A DNA stretch of 62,482 nt, from contig JAFXYB010000023.1 in the NCBI GenBank assembly GCA_017541975.1, positions 1 to 62,482 of the forward strand, given 5' to 3'. A program made the translations under genes and the position numbers. This DNA is from a bacterium (GTDB taxonomy: Bacteria > Bacillota_I > Bacilli_A > Izemoplasmatales > UBA1188). The notes under the pieces are model-generated. The model worked only from the letters and a program-made list of their open reading frames with translations. It searched no databases and was not told the DNA's origin. Shown here in pieces: positions 8,206 through 16,247 of this stretch (its first letter is position 1; each line of letters opens with the position of its first letter).

Positions 8206-9327
8206 TTAATTCTGATTATTTTCGTAAATATGTTCCGTACCAATATAGTTGAGTTTTCGAATGTAAACGTTCCAGTTATGTTGTTTAGCTAATGCCAGTA
8301 GCTTTCTTCCATTATCTGTATCAATCATTGAATTATCAATATAGATTGCAGTTACCAAATCTGCAAATAGTTTGTTCTCTATATTGCAAACAAACAATCT
8401 CCATTCTCGCTCTTCTTTCCATTTTTCTTGTTTTGTTAAAAGCTGAGTAATCATTTCATTGTTTGCTTTTGCAAGCAATGCTTTATCTTTATTTCCCCCA
8501 AGAAAATATTTTATATCCAATATAAATGAACATCTTCCTTTGTTGTCGTTGTATATAACTTTATAGAAACTTATGAAAAGACGTTTCTTTTCTATTGGCA
8601 AATTCTTCACATTGTTAAAATCATATTCGATACAAAAGCCTTTGTTATCCGTATAATATGCCCACATAGTATCTAAATCATAGCGTTCACAAACACAGAA
8701 CAATTGCGCCATTTCTCTTATTTTCTGATTAAAAGATAAAAAGCTTTCAGTGATTTGCTTTAATATATCTTTGTTCGATAGAATTTTGTTTTTTACCAAA
8801 TCATCTATTTCATCTAAGTACTTGTTTATTTCAAGAATAGAATATCCATATTTTGAAAGCGTTTTTACGGCTTTATTCTTATTGAGCTTCCCTGTTTCCA
8901 AATTATAACAAGAAATAGCCTTATCAAACAATTCGTTGTCGAGAGGTGTAGCTCCAAACAAATTTTTGCCTGATTCTTGACTTTTTTTAAATAACCATTG
9001 TATTACCTCAATTGGATGAGAAATAAGATATTGTTTAACGTCTTCTATATCCTGCTCCGGATCAAACAATATTGTTGTATCAAAATCATCATTCATCGAA
9101 GATGCTGGTGCCAGCCAAAGATAACCATTTTTTAATGAATCATAAGCAAAATCAAAACCTACGCCTTCAGCTTTGCGATATTTATAGAACCTCCCATTGT
9201 TTGGCAAACACATAAAAAGCCGGTTCAAAACACGGTCAACATCCTTTTCTGAATAATCTTCCAGGTTGCTTGCACCGCTTAATTCGTCAAAATGTTCATT
9301 GTATAGCAATTCTTGTTCTTTTGTCAT
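8206..9327 (-). CDS. DUF2971 family protein
   Basis: The 373-aa protein shows the DUF2971 pattern: FYKYRKAEG near residue 46, LWLAPASSMNDDFD (about residue 75), a central helical region, LDTMWAYYTDNKGFCIEYDF, and EKWKEEREWRLF towards the end. DUF2971 proteins recur in phage-defence neighbourhoods, but their biochemistry is not settled. The start ATG follows AAAGGAATAAAAACTG. It is the first gene of a two-gene unit with the 4-fold beta flower gene. Codon use appears slightly more GC-rich than in neighbours, consistent with separate acquisition. Confidence 0.75.
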   Translation of the reverse strand: MTKEQELLYNEHFDELSGASNLEDYSEKDVDRVLNRLFMCLPNNGRFYKYRKAEGVGFDFAYDSLKNGYLWLAPASSMNDDFDTTILFDPEQDIEDVKQYLISHPIEVIQWLFKKSQESGKNLFGATPLDNELFDKAISCYNLETGKLNKNKAVKTLSKYGYSILEINKYLDEIDDLVKNKILSNKDILKQITESFLSFNQKIREMAQLFCVCERYDLDTMWAYYTDNKGFCIEYDFNNVKNLPIEKKRLFISFYKVIYNDNKGRCSFILDIKYFLGGNKDKALLAKANNEMITQLLTKQEKWKEEREWRLFVCNIENKLFADLVTAIYIDNSMIDTDNGRKLLALAKQHNWNVYIRKLNYIGTEHIYENNQN

Positions 9328-9367
9328 CAGTTTTTATTCCTTTGTTAACAACAATTTAAGGCTTATT

Positions 9368-9450
9368 CTAATTCATATCTAGATATTTTAAAATATTAAA
9401 TTTGGAAGTTGTAGATATTAAAGAACAAGATGATGTTCTTTTTTGTTAAA
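9368..9450 (+). pseudogene. ISL3-family transposase N-terminal remnant (third, most decayed copy)
   Basis: About 80 bp resemble the ISL3 remnants at 17.2 and 20.1 kb: 'agatattttaaaatat', 'ttggaagttgtagatatta' and 'aagaacaagatgatgttctt' align with their NPYPDVLK..NLEVIDTKE..ILF coding segment. Frameshifts and stops make it non-functional. Confidence 0.6.
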
Positions 9451-9488
9451 ATCTTTGTTTAAAATGCTTTTACTCTTTTTCTATTTTT

Positions 9489-10234
9489 TTAAAAAATGGA
9501 TATTATAGAGTTTGAATCTATTTCTATCTTATAGTTGAAAAGGATGAAAACATAAAGATATTTTTTTAATAATATTTCTATTAATTCCTCCCTAGAAATG
9601 AATATGCTACTATTTTCATTACCATTATTCGTATATTTGTACAATCCATCAACTTGAGAATAGTCTCTGTCAATTATCTTATTAGCCTCATCTCTAGTAA
9701 GCGGCCTTACTTCTGACTTTTCATTATTGCATAATAGATTTATTCTAATAACATTATTTTTCCAAAAACAATAATTTGGTAACCATTGGTTTTTACGTTC
9801 TATTTTTTCAAAAGATTAATACGATTATCATCGATATCAAAATCATAAAATATATAAGCACCTTTATTGCAAAAATCGTAGTTACCATGAAGCACTTCAT
9901 TTATTATCTCAATTGCGTTATTATTATTTATAGGACGCGTTATAGATTTGTTATTTTTAACTTCATCAAAAATTATTTTGTCAAACATTTTTTTATAATT
10001 TTTAACTATTTCATCAATGAATATTTCTGCATTTTCGGTTGATAAAAGTACCTTATAAAAATAATTATTATTATAATCTATCGTTAAATTAGCATCGTAA
10101 AAATCTAATTCTTTTGCGTTTTTATCAAACTCTGATATCAGTTTTTTCCTATATTGTTGCTGACCATTTTTTGTTTTTATATTTTTATCTATATACTGAA
10201 GCGTTTCTTCTTTTTTGAAATGAACAAAATTCAT
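9489..10234 (-). pseudogene. unknown protein downstream of DUF4062, interrupted by a frameshift at an A6 run
   Basis: The first frame runs from ATG 10234 (overlapping the DUF4062 stop as ATGA) for 144 aa and stops at 9800 just after LLKK. A second frame continues without a stop from that point to 9489 (ERKNQWLPNYCFW ... TRDEANKII ... SREELIEILLKKYL). One extra A in the AAAAAA run, or a -1 ribosomal shift there, would join them into about 248 aa. The N-terminal half is Lys/Asn/Asp-rich and helical. I recognise no domain. It is the last gene of the HNH-DGQHR-DUF4062 operon. It may be a broken gene, a sequencing indel, a phase-variable gene or a programmed shift. Confidence 0.55.
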
Positions 10235-11133
10235 TCTGATAACTCACCCATTAATGATAATCCTTTTTCAGTTAAGCCAACTATTTCTGTGAATGCATTT
10301 TTATTTTTTACATTTTCAGACTTAATTAGACCTTTCCCTACAAAAAAGGCTTTAATTTTATTGTGCGTTGCACTATCAGTATAATATCCTTTGCATAAAC
10401 TGTTGACTAAATCTTTAAATTTTGCAATTTCAACCATAGCAGTAAGACCACCAGAAATATGCTTATAGATATCCCTGTAAGTAAAAGTCAATTGTTTCTC
10501 ATCAACAACCTTTCCTGGCGTAAAAGAATACATTATTTCTGTAAAATTAATTGTTATTTCTTTATTTAAATAATCGTAATTTTCGTTGGTACTTACACTA
10601 AAAACATCATTTTCTTTGTCAAGTGAAATAGAGTCGCCTCTTATCCAACCCGGTCTTTCTATATCTCTAATTGCATTAACAATCGACATAGCAACTTTGA
10701 ACTTTAAATCATTGATATCATCCCACAAATTAGCTAACCTATTTTTCATAGCTTTATTTTTAAATATTATCAATTTTTCCTTCTTTTGAGAATCTGTATC
10801 TACATAATCACTGGATAATTTCTCTGTATTACTTCGTGCGAATACCAAAACAGGTATTCCCTTAGAAATTGCATAATCATATTCCATTTCTGTGTAGCTT
10901 ATTCCGGTTTTTTCATTGATTGAGCCATATCTACCACCAATAATCAAAACATAGTAATCACACAAGTCAATTACTTTTTTAATAACCGAAAATTGTTCAT
11001 CATCTGTTGCAACAAATGATTCCATACCCGCTGGAAAACAACCTGCTGTTAAAATTGCATTATATATTTCTCTTCGTTCGTTAATTAAATCAGTAAAAGT
11101 TGAACTGATAAAAACTTGATACTTCTTTTCCAC
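10231..11133 (-). CDS. DUF4062 domain protein (TIR-like fold)
   Basis: The 300-aa protein begins with the DUF4062 signature VFISSTFTDLINERREI, followed by PAGMESFVATDDEQFSVIKK, YYVLIIGGRYGS and GISYTEMEYDYAISKGIPVLVF (residues about 7-100). DUF4062 is related to TIR/SIR2-adjacent Rossmann-type signalling domains and is common in defence loci. The C-terminal 170 residues look like an all-helical/winged region with no known motif. The start is GTG at 11133, with AAAGGAG seven bases upstream. It lies 20 bp after the DGQHR gene and overlaps the next gene by four bases. A role as sensor or NAD-type effector is inference. Confidence 0.8.
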   Translation of the reverse strand: MEKKYQVFISSTFTDLINERREIYNAILTAGCFPAGMESFVATDDEQFSVIKKVIDLCDYYVLIIGGRYGSINEKTGISYTEMEYDYAISKGIPVLVFARSNTEKLSSDYVDTDSQKKEKLIIFKNKAMKNRLANLWDDINDLKFKVAMSIVNAIRDIERPGWIRGDSISLDKENDVFSVSTNENYDYLNKEITINFTEIMYSFTPGKVVDEKQLTFTYRDIYKHISGGLTAMVEIAKFKDLVNSLCKGYYTDSATHNKIKAFFVGKGLIKSENVKNKNAFTEIVGLTEKGLSLMGELSE

Positions 11134-11153
11134 TAGGCACTCCTTTAATACTC

Positions 11154-12236
11154 TTAGAATCCAAGTGGATTAAAATTATCTGTACCTAATGCACGAATTT
11201 TATTTGATGCTATATTAGCAGCATAAATAATCGCGGTTCTATCTCTAAACCACATTTTATGCTCATCATTTGTGAAAAACAATTCTCTTTCAACACCATA
11301 GGTAGATATCATTTGTTTTAAAGTATCTTCAACAAACTCAGTATCAAATGTTCTTCTCAAGTTAATTGCTCTTTCCCATGTTGGTTGTAGAAGCAATAAC
11401 ATAAATCTTAATCCAGCCATTTTAATTGCTGCACCAGCTGTTTTAGCTGTAGAACTCGCGAACTTAAAATCACATACATTTTCCCACGCACTTAAATAAG
11501 TACATATTACTTTCACTTTTTGTTCTTCAGTCAGTAATTTATCTCCAATTGCTAGATCTTGTATATGTGCAGACTTCAAAGCGTCCATTACTTGATCGGC
11601 TTTGAATCCTCTTGATATTTTTTCTGCGCTCATAATAATACGACCTTGCAGTGGATAATTAGAATTTAAGTTTGAAATCAAATTATAGTAGTTTTTTTCG
11701 TTTTCAGAAAGCATATGTAATTTTTCTCTAAACCACATTAGTAAATTTCCACTTACTTTTTCTTGTTTTTCATTACAGCTAACAAATATTTGGCGTTTTT
11801 CGTTTAATGTCGGCTTTATATAAATAGTAAAACCTATTTCATATTGGCTATTATCAGAAATTGTTCTAATATTAGGCAAAAATGAATAGAGTCTGTGTTG
11901 CCCATCCATAACATCAGCTGCATCTTTAAACTCTTCAAATTCTGAATCTGTTTCAGGAAAATCCATATAATATAATCCCATTATATTTGAATAAGGTTTA
12001 ACAACAAGACGATTATCTTTTGTTGCAATTGTTAACGTGTTTGGCAAAATTCCTTTTTCTGAGTCAACATAATGAGCGATGTCTTTTACTCTTTTTTCAC
12101 TTAAAGGTCTTTGAGCATCTTGTACTGCTCCCATTTCAACTTCAGTTGCTGTTTTTACTAGTTTTCTCGGGTCAATTGTTCCAATATAGCTAGTTGTACC
12201 ATATTGGGTATTTTTTAATAATAGTATTCTTTTCAT
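11154..12236 (-). CDS. DGQHR domain protein (DndB/DpdB-like)
   Basis: The 360-aa protein carries the diagnostic DGQHR motif at residues 111-115 (VMDGQHRLYSF), preceded by an N-terminal RPLSEKRVKDIAHYV segment and followed by the FVSCNEKQEKVSGNLL segment typical of the family. DGQHR proteins include DndB and DpdB, which act with DNA phosphorothioation and 7-deazaguanine modification systems, and many uncharacterised homologues. No dnd or dpd modification genes are present here. The ATG follows AAGGAGAAAAATA. It sits 22 bp after the HNH gene. Confidence 0.85.
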   Translation of the reverse strand: MKRILLLKNTQYGTTSYIGTIDPRKLVKTATEVEMGAVQDAQRPLSEKRVKDIAHYVDSEKGILPNTLTIATKDNRLVVKPYSNIMGLYYMDFPETDSEFEEFKDAADVMDGQHRLYSFLPNIRTISDNSQYEIGFTIYIKPTLNEKRQIFVSCNEKQEKVSGNLLMWFREKLHMLSENEKNYYNLISNLNSNYPLQGRIIMSAEKISRGFKADQVMDALKSAHIQDLAIGDKLLTEEQKVKVICTYLSAWENVCDFKFASSTAKTAGAAIKMAGLRFMLLLLQPTWERAINLRRTFDTEFVEDTLKQMISTYGVERELFFTNDEHKMWFRDRTAIIYAANIASNKIRALGTDNFNPLGF

Positions 12237-12258
12237 TATTTTTCTCCTTAATTTTTAT

Positions 12259-12771
12259 TTAAATATTAATCATCTTTTTGAAAATAAAATCAATTTTTGC
12301 ACTTTTACATTCGTTGCATATATTACACAAATCCTGATAATTATCTTTTAATTCATCGCCAACTAGTATAAAAGGAATGATATGATCAACATGAATTTTA
12401 GACATTTCATTTCCAAGTTCTTCTCCGCATAAAGCACACATTCCATTTTGTAATGTGAATAGTCTCTTTTTAACCTCTATTGACGTAAACTTAGGATTTC
12501 TTTTGTTTTGTTTTTTAAAATTTGCTTCAAACCATGTGGACAACAGTTTAGATTCCTCTTCTGATAAACTAATATCAAAACTTCGTTCAATAATTATTTT
12601 TGTGGTTAAAACCTTATCATAAGATTCCCTAAATAAGTTTCTAATACTTTTCTCGAATGATTCATCATTTTTCATTTTAATACATACTTTCTTAAACATT
12701 GAAAGCAATACAGTTTTTTTGTATTCGTTTTTAATATCTGGATTCTCAGCAAGTTCTTCCAACGATAACAT
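12259..12771 (-). CDS. HNH endonuclease domain protein
   Basis: The start is set at 12771 (170 aa), where ATG follows AAGGAGGAAATACTA; a longer frame to 12825 would run through the promoter. The N-terminal ~100 residues are helical and charged. The C-terminal ~60 residues form an HNH module: C-A-L-C-G-E (Zn Cys pair), VDHIIPF (catalytic His) and CNICNECKSAK (second Cys pair and Asn). It should be a metal-dependent DNA nuclease. It is the first gene of a four-gene operon with DGQHR and DUF4062 genes, driven by a consensus promoter with repeated palindromes. Confidence 0.85.
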   Translation of the reverse strand: MLSLEELAENPDIKNEYKKTVLLSMFKKVCIKMKNDESFEKSIRNLFRESYDKVLTTKIIIERSFDISLSEEESKLLSTWFEANFKKQNKRNPKFTSIEVKKRLFTLQNGMCALCGEELGNEMSKIHVDHIIPFILVGDELKDNYQDLCNICNECKSAKIDFIFKKMINI

Positions 12772-12796
12772 TAGTATTTCCTCCTTGATTAATTTT

Positions 12797-12825
12797 ATTT
12801 TACATGATAAATTCATTTTTGTCAA
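12797..12825 (-). promoter_or_regulatory. promoter of the HNH-DGQHR-DUF4062 operon
   Basis: On the minus strand a perfect TTGACA (12825-12820), a 17-bp spacer and TAAAAT (12802-12797) lie about 25 bp upstream of the HNH start. Confidence 0.8.
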
Positions 12826-12876
12826 TTTTACATGTAAATTTTAATTATTTTTATTTTTAATTTTTTTACATGTAAC
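12799..12876. promoter_or_regulatory. three TTTACATGTAAA-type palindromes at the HNH operon promoter
   Basis: The sites are TTTACATGATAA (12799-12810, overlapping the -10), TTTACATGTAAA (12827-12838, next to the -35) and TTTACATGTAAC (12865-12876). The middle one is a perfect dyad. Their position suggests repressor operators. No obvious DNA-binding regulator is encoded in this operon, so the regulator may be the DGQHR protein or lie elsewhere. Confidence 0.55.
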
Positions 12877-13039
12877 CAATTTAATATGAATAAAATGGCT
12901 CAATAATCAAATTGATCTTGATAGGTTCTTTAAAAAAAGCGGAGGTAGATAAATAAAAATGGTCCATACTTTAGAATAATATTATCAAATAGTTTTAGAA
13001 TGGAACTAATATTCATTTTTTCATGCTCTAATGCTTTAA

Positions 13040-13322
13040 AAAGAGATTATTAATTCATTTATTAAAGTAGATGGTTGGAGACTATCTACTGGTAAGATGG
13101 AAAACTGTAATAAAAGGATTAATCTTATGTTTTCTAATGCCTTCGGATACTCTAATTTTCCAAGAACTAGGAATAGAATAATGTTTACTAGAAATCTTTC
13201 TGAACCATTAAATAATAGGATAAAACCATTCACAAATAAGAGGGTGATGAAGCCAAGGGGTGAGTATAAACACCACCATATAATGACAGCTTACACCACT
13301 AAAAAAAGCGGAGGTGCACTCT
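13040..13322 (+). pseudogene. ISL3-family transposase C-terminal remnant
   Basis: The plus-strand translation includes STGKMENCNKRINLMF and SNAFGYSNFPRTRNRIMF. This matches the end of ISL3 transposases, where a (S/N)GK-E-x-x-N-x-x-IK motif with the catalytic Glu is followed by a FGYxNFxxFRxRI segment. Upstream sequence is broken by stops, so only the C-terminal part survives. The 12.88-13.04 kb stretch on its left shows nothing else clear. Confidence 0.65.
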
Positions 13323-13339
13323 AAAGTACACCACCGCTT
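13301..13339 (-). terminator. hairpin with T-run
   Basis: AAGCGGTGGTG and CACCTCCGCTT (one mismatch) around an 11-base loop are followed on the minus strand by TTTTTTT. It may belong to the ISL3 remnant or act as a back-up terminator for the TIR/caspase operon. Confidence 0.65.
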
Positions 13340-13370
13340 ATTTACTTAACCGTCATTTTTCTATAAATAT

Positions 13371-13404
13371 AAAAACTTATCAACATTAATCGTGATAAGT
13401 TTTT
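13371..13404. terminator. terminator of the TIR/caspase operon
   Basis: AAAAACTTATCA and TGATAAGTTTTT are perfect 12-bp arms around 10 bases, beginning 10 bp after the last stop codon of the operon. Confidence 0.85.
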
Positions 13405-13413
13405 ATTTATCTA

Positions 13414-13764
13414 TTAGTCTATATTATAATCACCAAAAGTAATTGGAGTTACATTAATAAGTTTATCAACAACAAAATATGAACAAGACGCTACGCTAAA
13501 TATTTTTTCATCTTTGTACTCTTCCTTAATCAAATTACTAATGTCATCTGTCATTTCATGAAGATAATTATTAACAAATCTATCATCTGCCTTTTCACAA
13601 TAGAATTGCAAATTGATTATTCGTCTCTTTTGAACCTCATTCAATGGTACACCAACATATGCATGTACTTGCACATTTATTCCTTTTATATTTCCTTTAT
13701 AAATAAGATAACTATTATGACTTTGGCTATCTTTTTTAAAGATGTTTTTATAATTATAATTCAT
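13414..13764 (-). CDS. unknown 116-aa protein, last gene of the TIR/caspase operon
   Basis: The protein has no signal peptide or membrane segment and no motif I recognise; it looks like a mixed alpha/beta domain (strands IKGINVQVHAYVGV and FSVASCSYFVVDKLI, a helix NEVQKRRIINLQFYC). The ribosome binding site AAAGGAG is strong. It lies two bases after the TIR gene, so it belongs to the operon. Possible roles are caspase substrate, inhibitor or ligand sensor; nothing in the sequence decides between them. Confidence 0.7.
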   Translation of the reverse strand: MNYNYKNIFKKDSQSHNSYLIYKGNIKGINVQVHAYVGVPLNEVQKRRIINLQFYCEKADDRFVNNYLHEMTDDISNLIKEEYKDEKIFSVASCSYFVVDKLINVTPITFGDYNID

Positions 13765-13766
13765 TT

Positions 13767-14342
13767 CTATCTCCTTTGTTTATGTTCATATGGATTTGTA
13801 CCGTTTATATACGCTCTAAAATTAACATATCTATTGCTATCTAAATCTCTGGCCCATATTTGATAATGATTGGTTGTATCCATACCATAATTCAAATACG
13901 GATAGATATCTAAATACTCTTGTCTTGGAAATTCTTCTTTGTCTTCTGTTAGAAGAATTGTTGCACATCTAAAGTTTTTCTTCCCAGACATATAACCTAA
14001 TTCCCATGGACACCATTTAGACATTGTAGATGATTTGGTATGAACATATACAAGTGACTTACAACGATTCATTACAGAAGATAATCTAACAACTGTATCC
14101 CTATCCACCTTTTTTCTATTTAATTTAGGATCTTTTAAATCAATGTATACTTTATACCCATTTTTTTCAAATAAATTCATAATTTTAATTGCGTAATCTT
14201 TATCAGTATAGCAATACGAAAGAAAAACATCATATTGTTTATCATCTGAGTCAATCCTATTACTTTCATTTAAAGAGAATGAATCACGAATTCTATTTTG
14301 CTGAAATAACTCGTTTAAATATCGTTTAGAAAAGTTTTCCAT
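13767..14342 (-). CDS. TIR domain protein of a caspase-containing Thoeris-like operon
   Basis: The 191-aa protein has a ~35-residue leader followed by a TIR domain: YDVFLSYCYTDKDYA (37-51), GYKVYIDL (62-69), LVYVHTKSSTMSKW and WCPWELGYMSG with the putative catalytic Glu at residue 114. The motif S-x-x-x-S-x-W-C-x-x-E-L matches NAD-cleaving TIR enzymes. No clear ribosome binding site precedes the ATG, which lies 10 bp after the caspase stop, so translation is probably coupled. In type IV Thoeris, as I know it, a TIR enzyme makes a cyclic ADP-ribose-type signal that switches on a caspase-like protease; the neighbourhood fits that model. Confidence 0.85.
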   Translation of the reverse strand: MENFSKRYLNELFQQNRIRDSFSLNESNRIDSDDKQYDVFLSYCYTDKDYAIKIMNLFEKNGYKVYIDLKDPKLNRKKVDRDTVVRLSSVMNRCKSLVYVHTKSSTMSKWCPWELGYMSGKKNFRCATILLTEDKEEFPRQEYLDIYPYLNYGMDTTNHYQIWARDLDSNRYVNFRAYINGTNPYEHKQRR

Positions 14343-14352
14343 AGTTGACTGC

Positions 14353-15351
14353 TTAAATTATTTCATTCATAACCAACCACCAGTAATGTTTCCCAACAGC
14401 AGTCAATTCACAAGTATCAGAATGTAATGCCGCATAAAACATATACTTTTCATTTGTTGGTTTAATCAATGCATTTGCTACAGCTTTCTGTAAAAGGGCA
14501 AACTTTTCTCCATTTATTTTATTAAAATATGGTTCTCTCAAATCATTCTCTCCAATTTCTTTACTTCCAGGATAGTTTGTTGGCTCATATGAAGGGTTCA
14601 ATTGATATTTGCTATTAGAATCCTCAAACATTTTCATCAGTTTTCTCATTTCAGTTTGAGACATTTTTTCTTTGGTATTTCTTAATGTCACAAATGTTTC
14701 AACATGAGATTTAAACAATGGCCTTTGGTCGAAACTACCTAAAGAAGAATCAATATAAGAATAGATAGATCCTGGTGTAACTCTTCCAAAGATATCACTT
14801 GCTCCACCTTCTAAAGCCTCTATCAGCAATTTAGTAAATAATCCATGACCAGAATACTCAATAGCTGATTCAGAGGTATTACAAGCAGTCAAAATGGTCG
14901 TTCCACAACTTAAAGCTGTACTATCACCTATCATAGTAAAATTTCCCATTTTACCCGAATGACAACAATCTAAAATTATAATCTTATTATTGCATTTAGA
15001 CATTTCAATCTTTTCAATAATATCTCTAAATCTTATACCCATATGATTGGACCTATAGTCAAAAGAGCATATTTTTCCATCATTTTTATCATCAAAGCCA
15101 TGACCTGCAAAATACAATATAGATGTATCAGCATCATCACTAAATACTTTTTCTAAGTTTTCCATGATATTATCATAAGTAGCTTTTTCATCTAGCAATT
15201 TAATAATAGAAAAATTACGTGTCCCATCAGAATTAAATTCCAACAAATCCGAAACTTTATTTGCATCATTAAGACAGCAATTTAAATTGTTTCCTGGTTC
15301 ACCATAATTATTGATACCAATTACTAGAGCTTTCTTTTTATTAACAGCCAT
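14353..15351 (-). CDS. caspase-like (C14) protease
   Basis: The start is set at 15351 (332 aa), ATG after AAGGAGGTGTGTTAAA; an upstream in-frame ATG overlaps the preceding gene and lacks a site. The first ~230 residues form a caspase p20/p10-like domain: ALVIGINNYGEPGNNLNCCLNDANKV, the catalytic His84 in YFAGHG and catalytic Cys130 in ILDCCHSG, followed by LTACNTSESA and GLFTKLLIEALEGGA. The C-terminal ~100 residues are a separate region that could bind the activating signal. It is flanked by TIR-fold genes in one operon. It should cleave proteins after activation during infection. Confidence 0.88.
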   Translation of the reverse strand: MAVNKKKALVIGINNYGEPGNNLNCCLNDANKVSDLLEFNSDGTRNFSIIKLLDEKATYDNIMENLEKVFSDDADTSILYFAGHGFDDKNDGKICSFDYRSNHMGIRFRDIIEKIEMSKCNNKIIILDCCHSGKMGNFTMIGDSTALSCGTTILTACNTSESAIEYSGHGLFTKLLIEALEGGASDIFGRVTPGSIYSYIDSSLGSFDQRPLFKSHVETFVTLRNTKEKMSQTEMRKLMKMFEDSNSKYQLNPSYEPTNYPGSKEIGENDLREPYFNKINGEKFALLQKAVANALIKPTNEKYMFYAALHSDTCELTAVGKHYWWLVMNEII

Positions 15352-15352
15352 T

Positions 15353-15763
15353 TTAACACACCTCCTTAATCGCATCAATAATAGAGTTAGTGTTCCATTT
15401 TACTATTTTTCTAGCAGCGCTTTTTACTATAGCCGATGTCTTTTCTGATGCCCATGGTTCAATTGCAATTATAGGTTTTCTTAATTCATTAGCTATTTCT
15501 ATTTCTAATTGAATAGATTCACTATAAGAGGCATATACTCCTGCAAGAATTAGGACAACGCTACAATATTTCATTTTTTCTCTTATTTTATTTCTAAGTT
15601 CGCTTAGATAATATTCCTTATTATATATTGATAATGGATTATCTTTTGGAACAGAATAATCTTTATAAGAAAAATATGGTGCATTTTTTAATAACTCAAC
15701 CAAACAATTGTACGAGTTAGAATAGTTCCATGAATGACTTATAAATAAATTAAATTCTCTCAT
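15353..15763 (-). CDS. ThsB-type TIR-like protein (second TIR-fold gene of operon)
   Basis: The 136-aa single-domain protein matches the MTH538/ThsB TIR-like group: NLFISHSWNYSNSY (5-18), YSVPKDNP, LRNKIREKMKYCSVVLILAGVYASYSESIQLEIEIA and PIIAIEPWASEKTS. In Thoeris systems ThsB proteins sense phage and synthesise the NAD-derived signal. TAGGAGGATTT precedes the ATG. It ends one base before the caspase start. Confidence 0.85.
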   Translation of the reverse strand: MREFNLFISHSWNYSNSYNCLVELLKNAPYFSYKDYSVPKDNPLSIYNKEYYLSELRNKIREKMKYCSVVLILAGVYASYSESIQLEIEIANELRKPIIAIEPWASEKTSAIVKSAARKIVKWNTNSIIDAIKEVC

Positions 15764-15771
15764 AAATCCTC

Positions 15772-16161
15772 CTAACGTATACCTTCTAAAAGTAATTTCA
15801 AGTTATCCCATGTCCATTTATATACTTTATCTTCTTTTTTTGCAGAAGAAGGTTTTTGTACAATGTCATTAGACCTTCCACATAAAAGGAAATAAGGTAT
15901 CCCTTCTTCTTGAGTAATTGTCAATTCTGCAGCAACGCCTTTTGCATTGTTCGTATATTTTCCACACAAAACAATTACACAGTCACATGATTTAATTCTT
16001 TTTCTAGCATTTTCTTTCCAGTTGCTAGCAATTGCCTCTTTAATTGACATATCAACAATTTCAAAAGGCGAATCTGGATTTTTTGCTTGTCCAACTAATG
16101 ATCCTTTAATATCGCTATCGTTGTCATAGTCGAACGAAATAAACACTCTCTTTTTTTTCAT
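15772..16161 (-). CDS. ThsB-type TIR-like protein (first gene of operon)
   Basis: The 129-aa protein begins with RVFISFDYDND and continues with PFEIVDMSIKEA, WKENARKRIKSCDCVIVLCGKYTNNAKGVAAELTIT and IPYFLLCGRS, again the MTH538/TIR-like pattern but clearly distinct from its neighbour. It is the first gene of the five-gene operon, with AGGAGGAAGAAAAA before the ATG. Two ThsB-like genes beside a third TIR gene suggest several phage-recognition specificities feeding one protease. Confidence 0.82.
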   Translation of the reverse strand: MKKKRVFISFDYDNDSDIKGSLVGQAKNPDSPFEIVDMSIKEAIASNWKENARKRIKSCDCVIVLCGKYTNNAKGVAAELTITQEEGIPYFLLCGRSNDIVQKPSSAKKEDKVYKWTWDNLKLLLEGIR

Positions 16162-16212
16162 TTTTTCTTCCTCCTGTATTTAATATAATTTAGAGAGAGT
16201 AGCGAATATCTA

Positions 16213-16241
16213 TTGATAAAAATCCAATTTAAGTGTATAAT
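16213..16241 (+). promoter_or_regulatory. promoter of the candidate small RNA
   Basis: TTGATA (16213-16218), a 17-bp spacer and a perfect TATAAT (16236-16241) point to the right, away from the TIR/caspase operon. Confidence 0.65.
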
Positions 16242-16247
16242 TAGTTA

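Noticed and set aside
9489-10234. Use of an alternative genetic code (TGA or TAG read-through) to explain broken genes.
   Set aside because: TGA and TAG serve as ordinary stops in many intact genes here, and tryptophan is TGG. The breaks are frameshifts at A runs.
10231-16161. Classical type I Thoeris with a SIR2-SLOG ThsA.
   Set aside because: No SIR2/SLOG protein is present. The only protease-type effector is the caspase-like gene, which fits the caspase-containing type instead.
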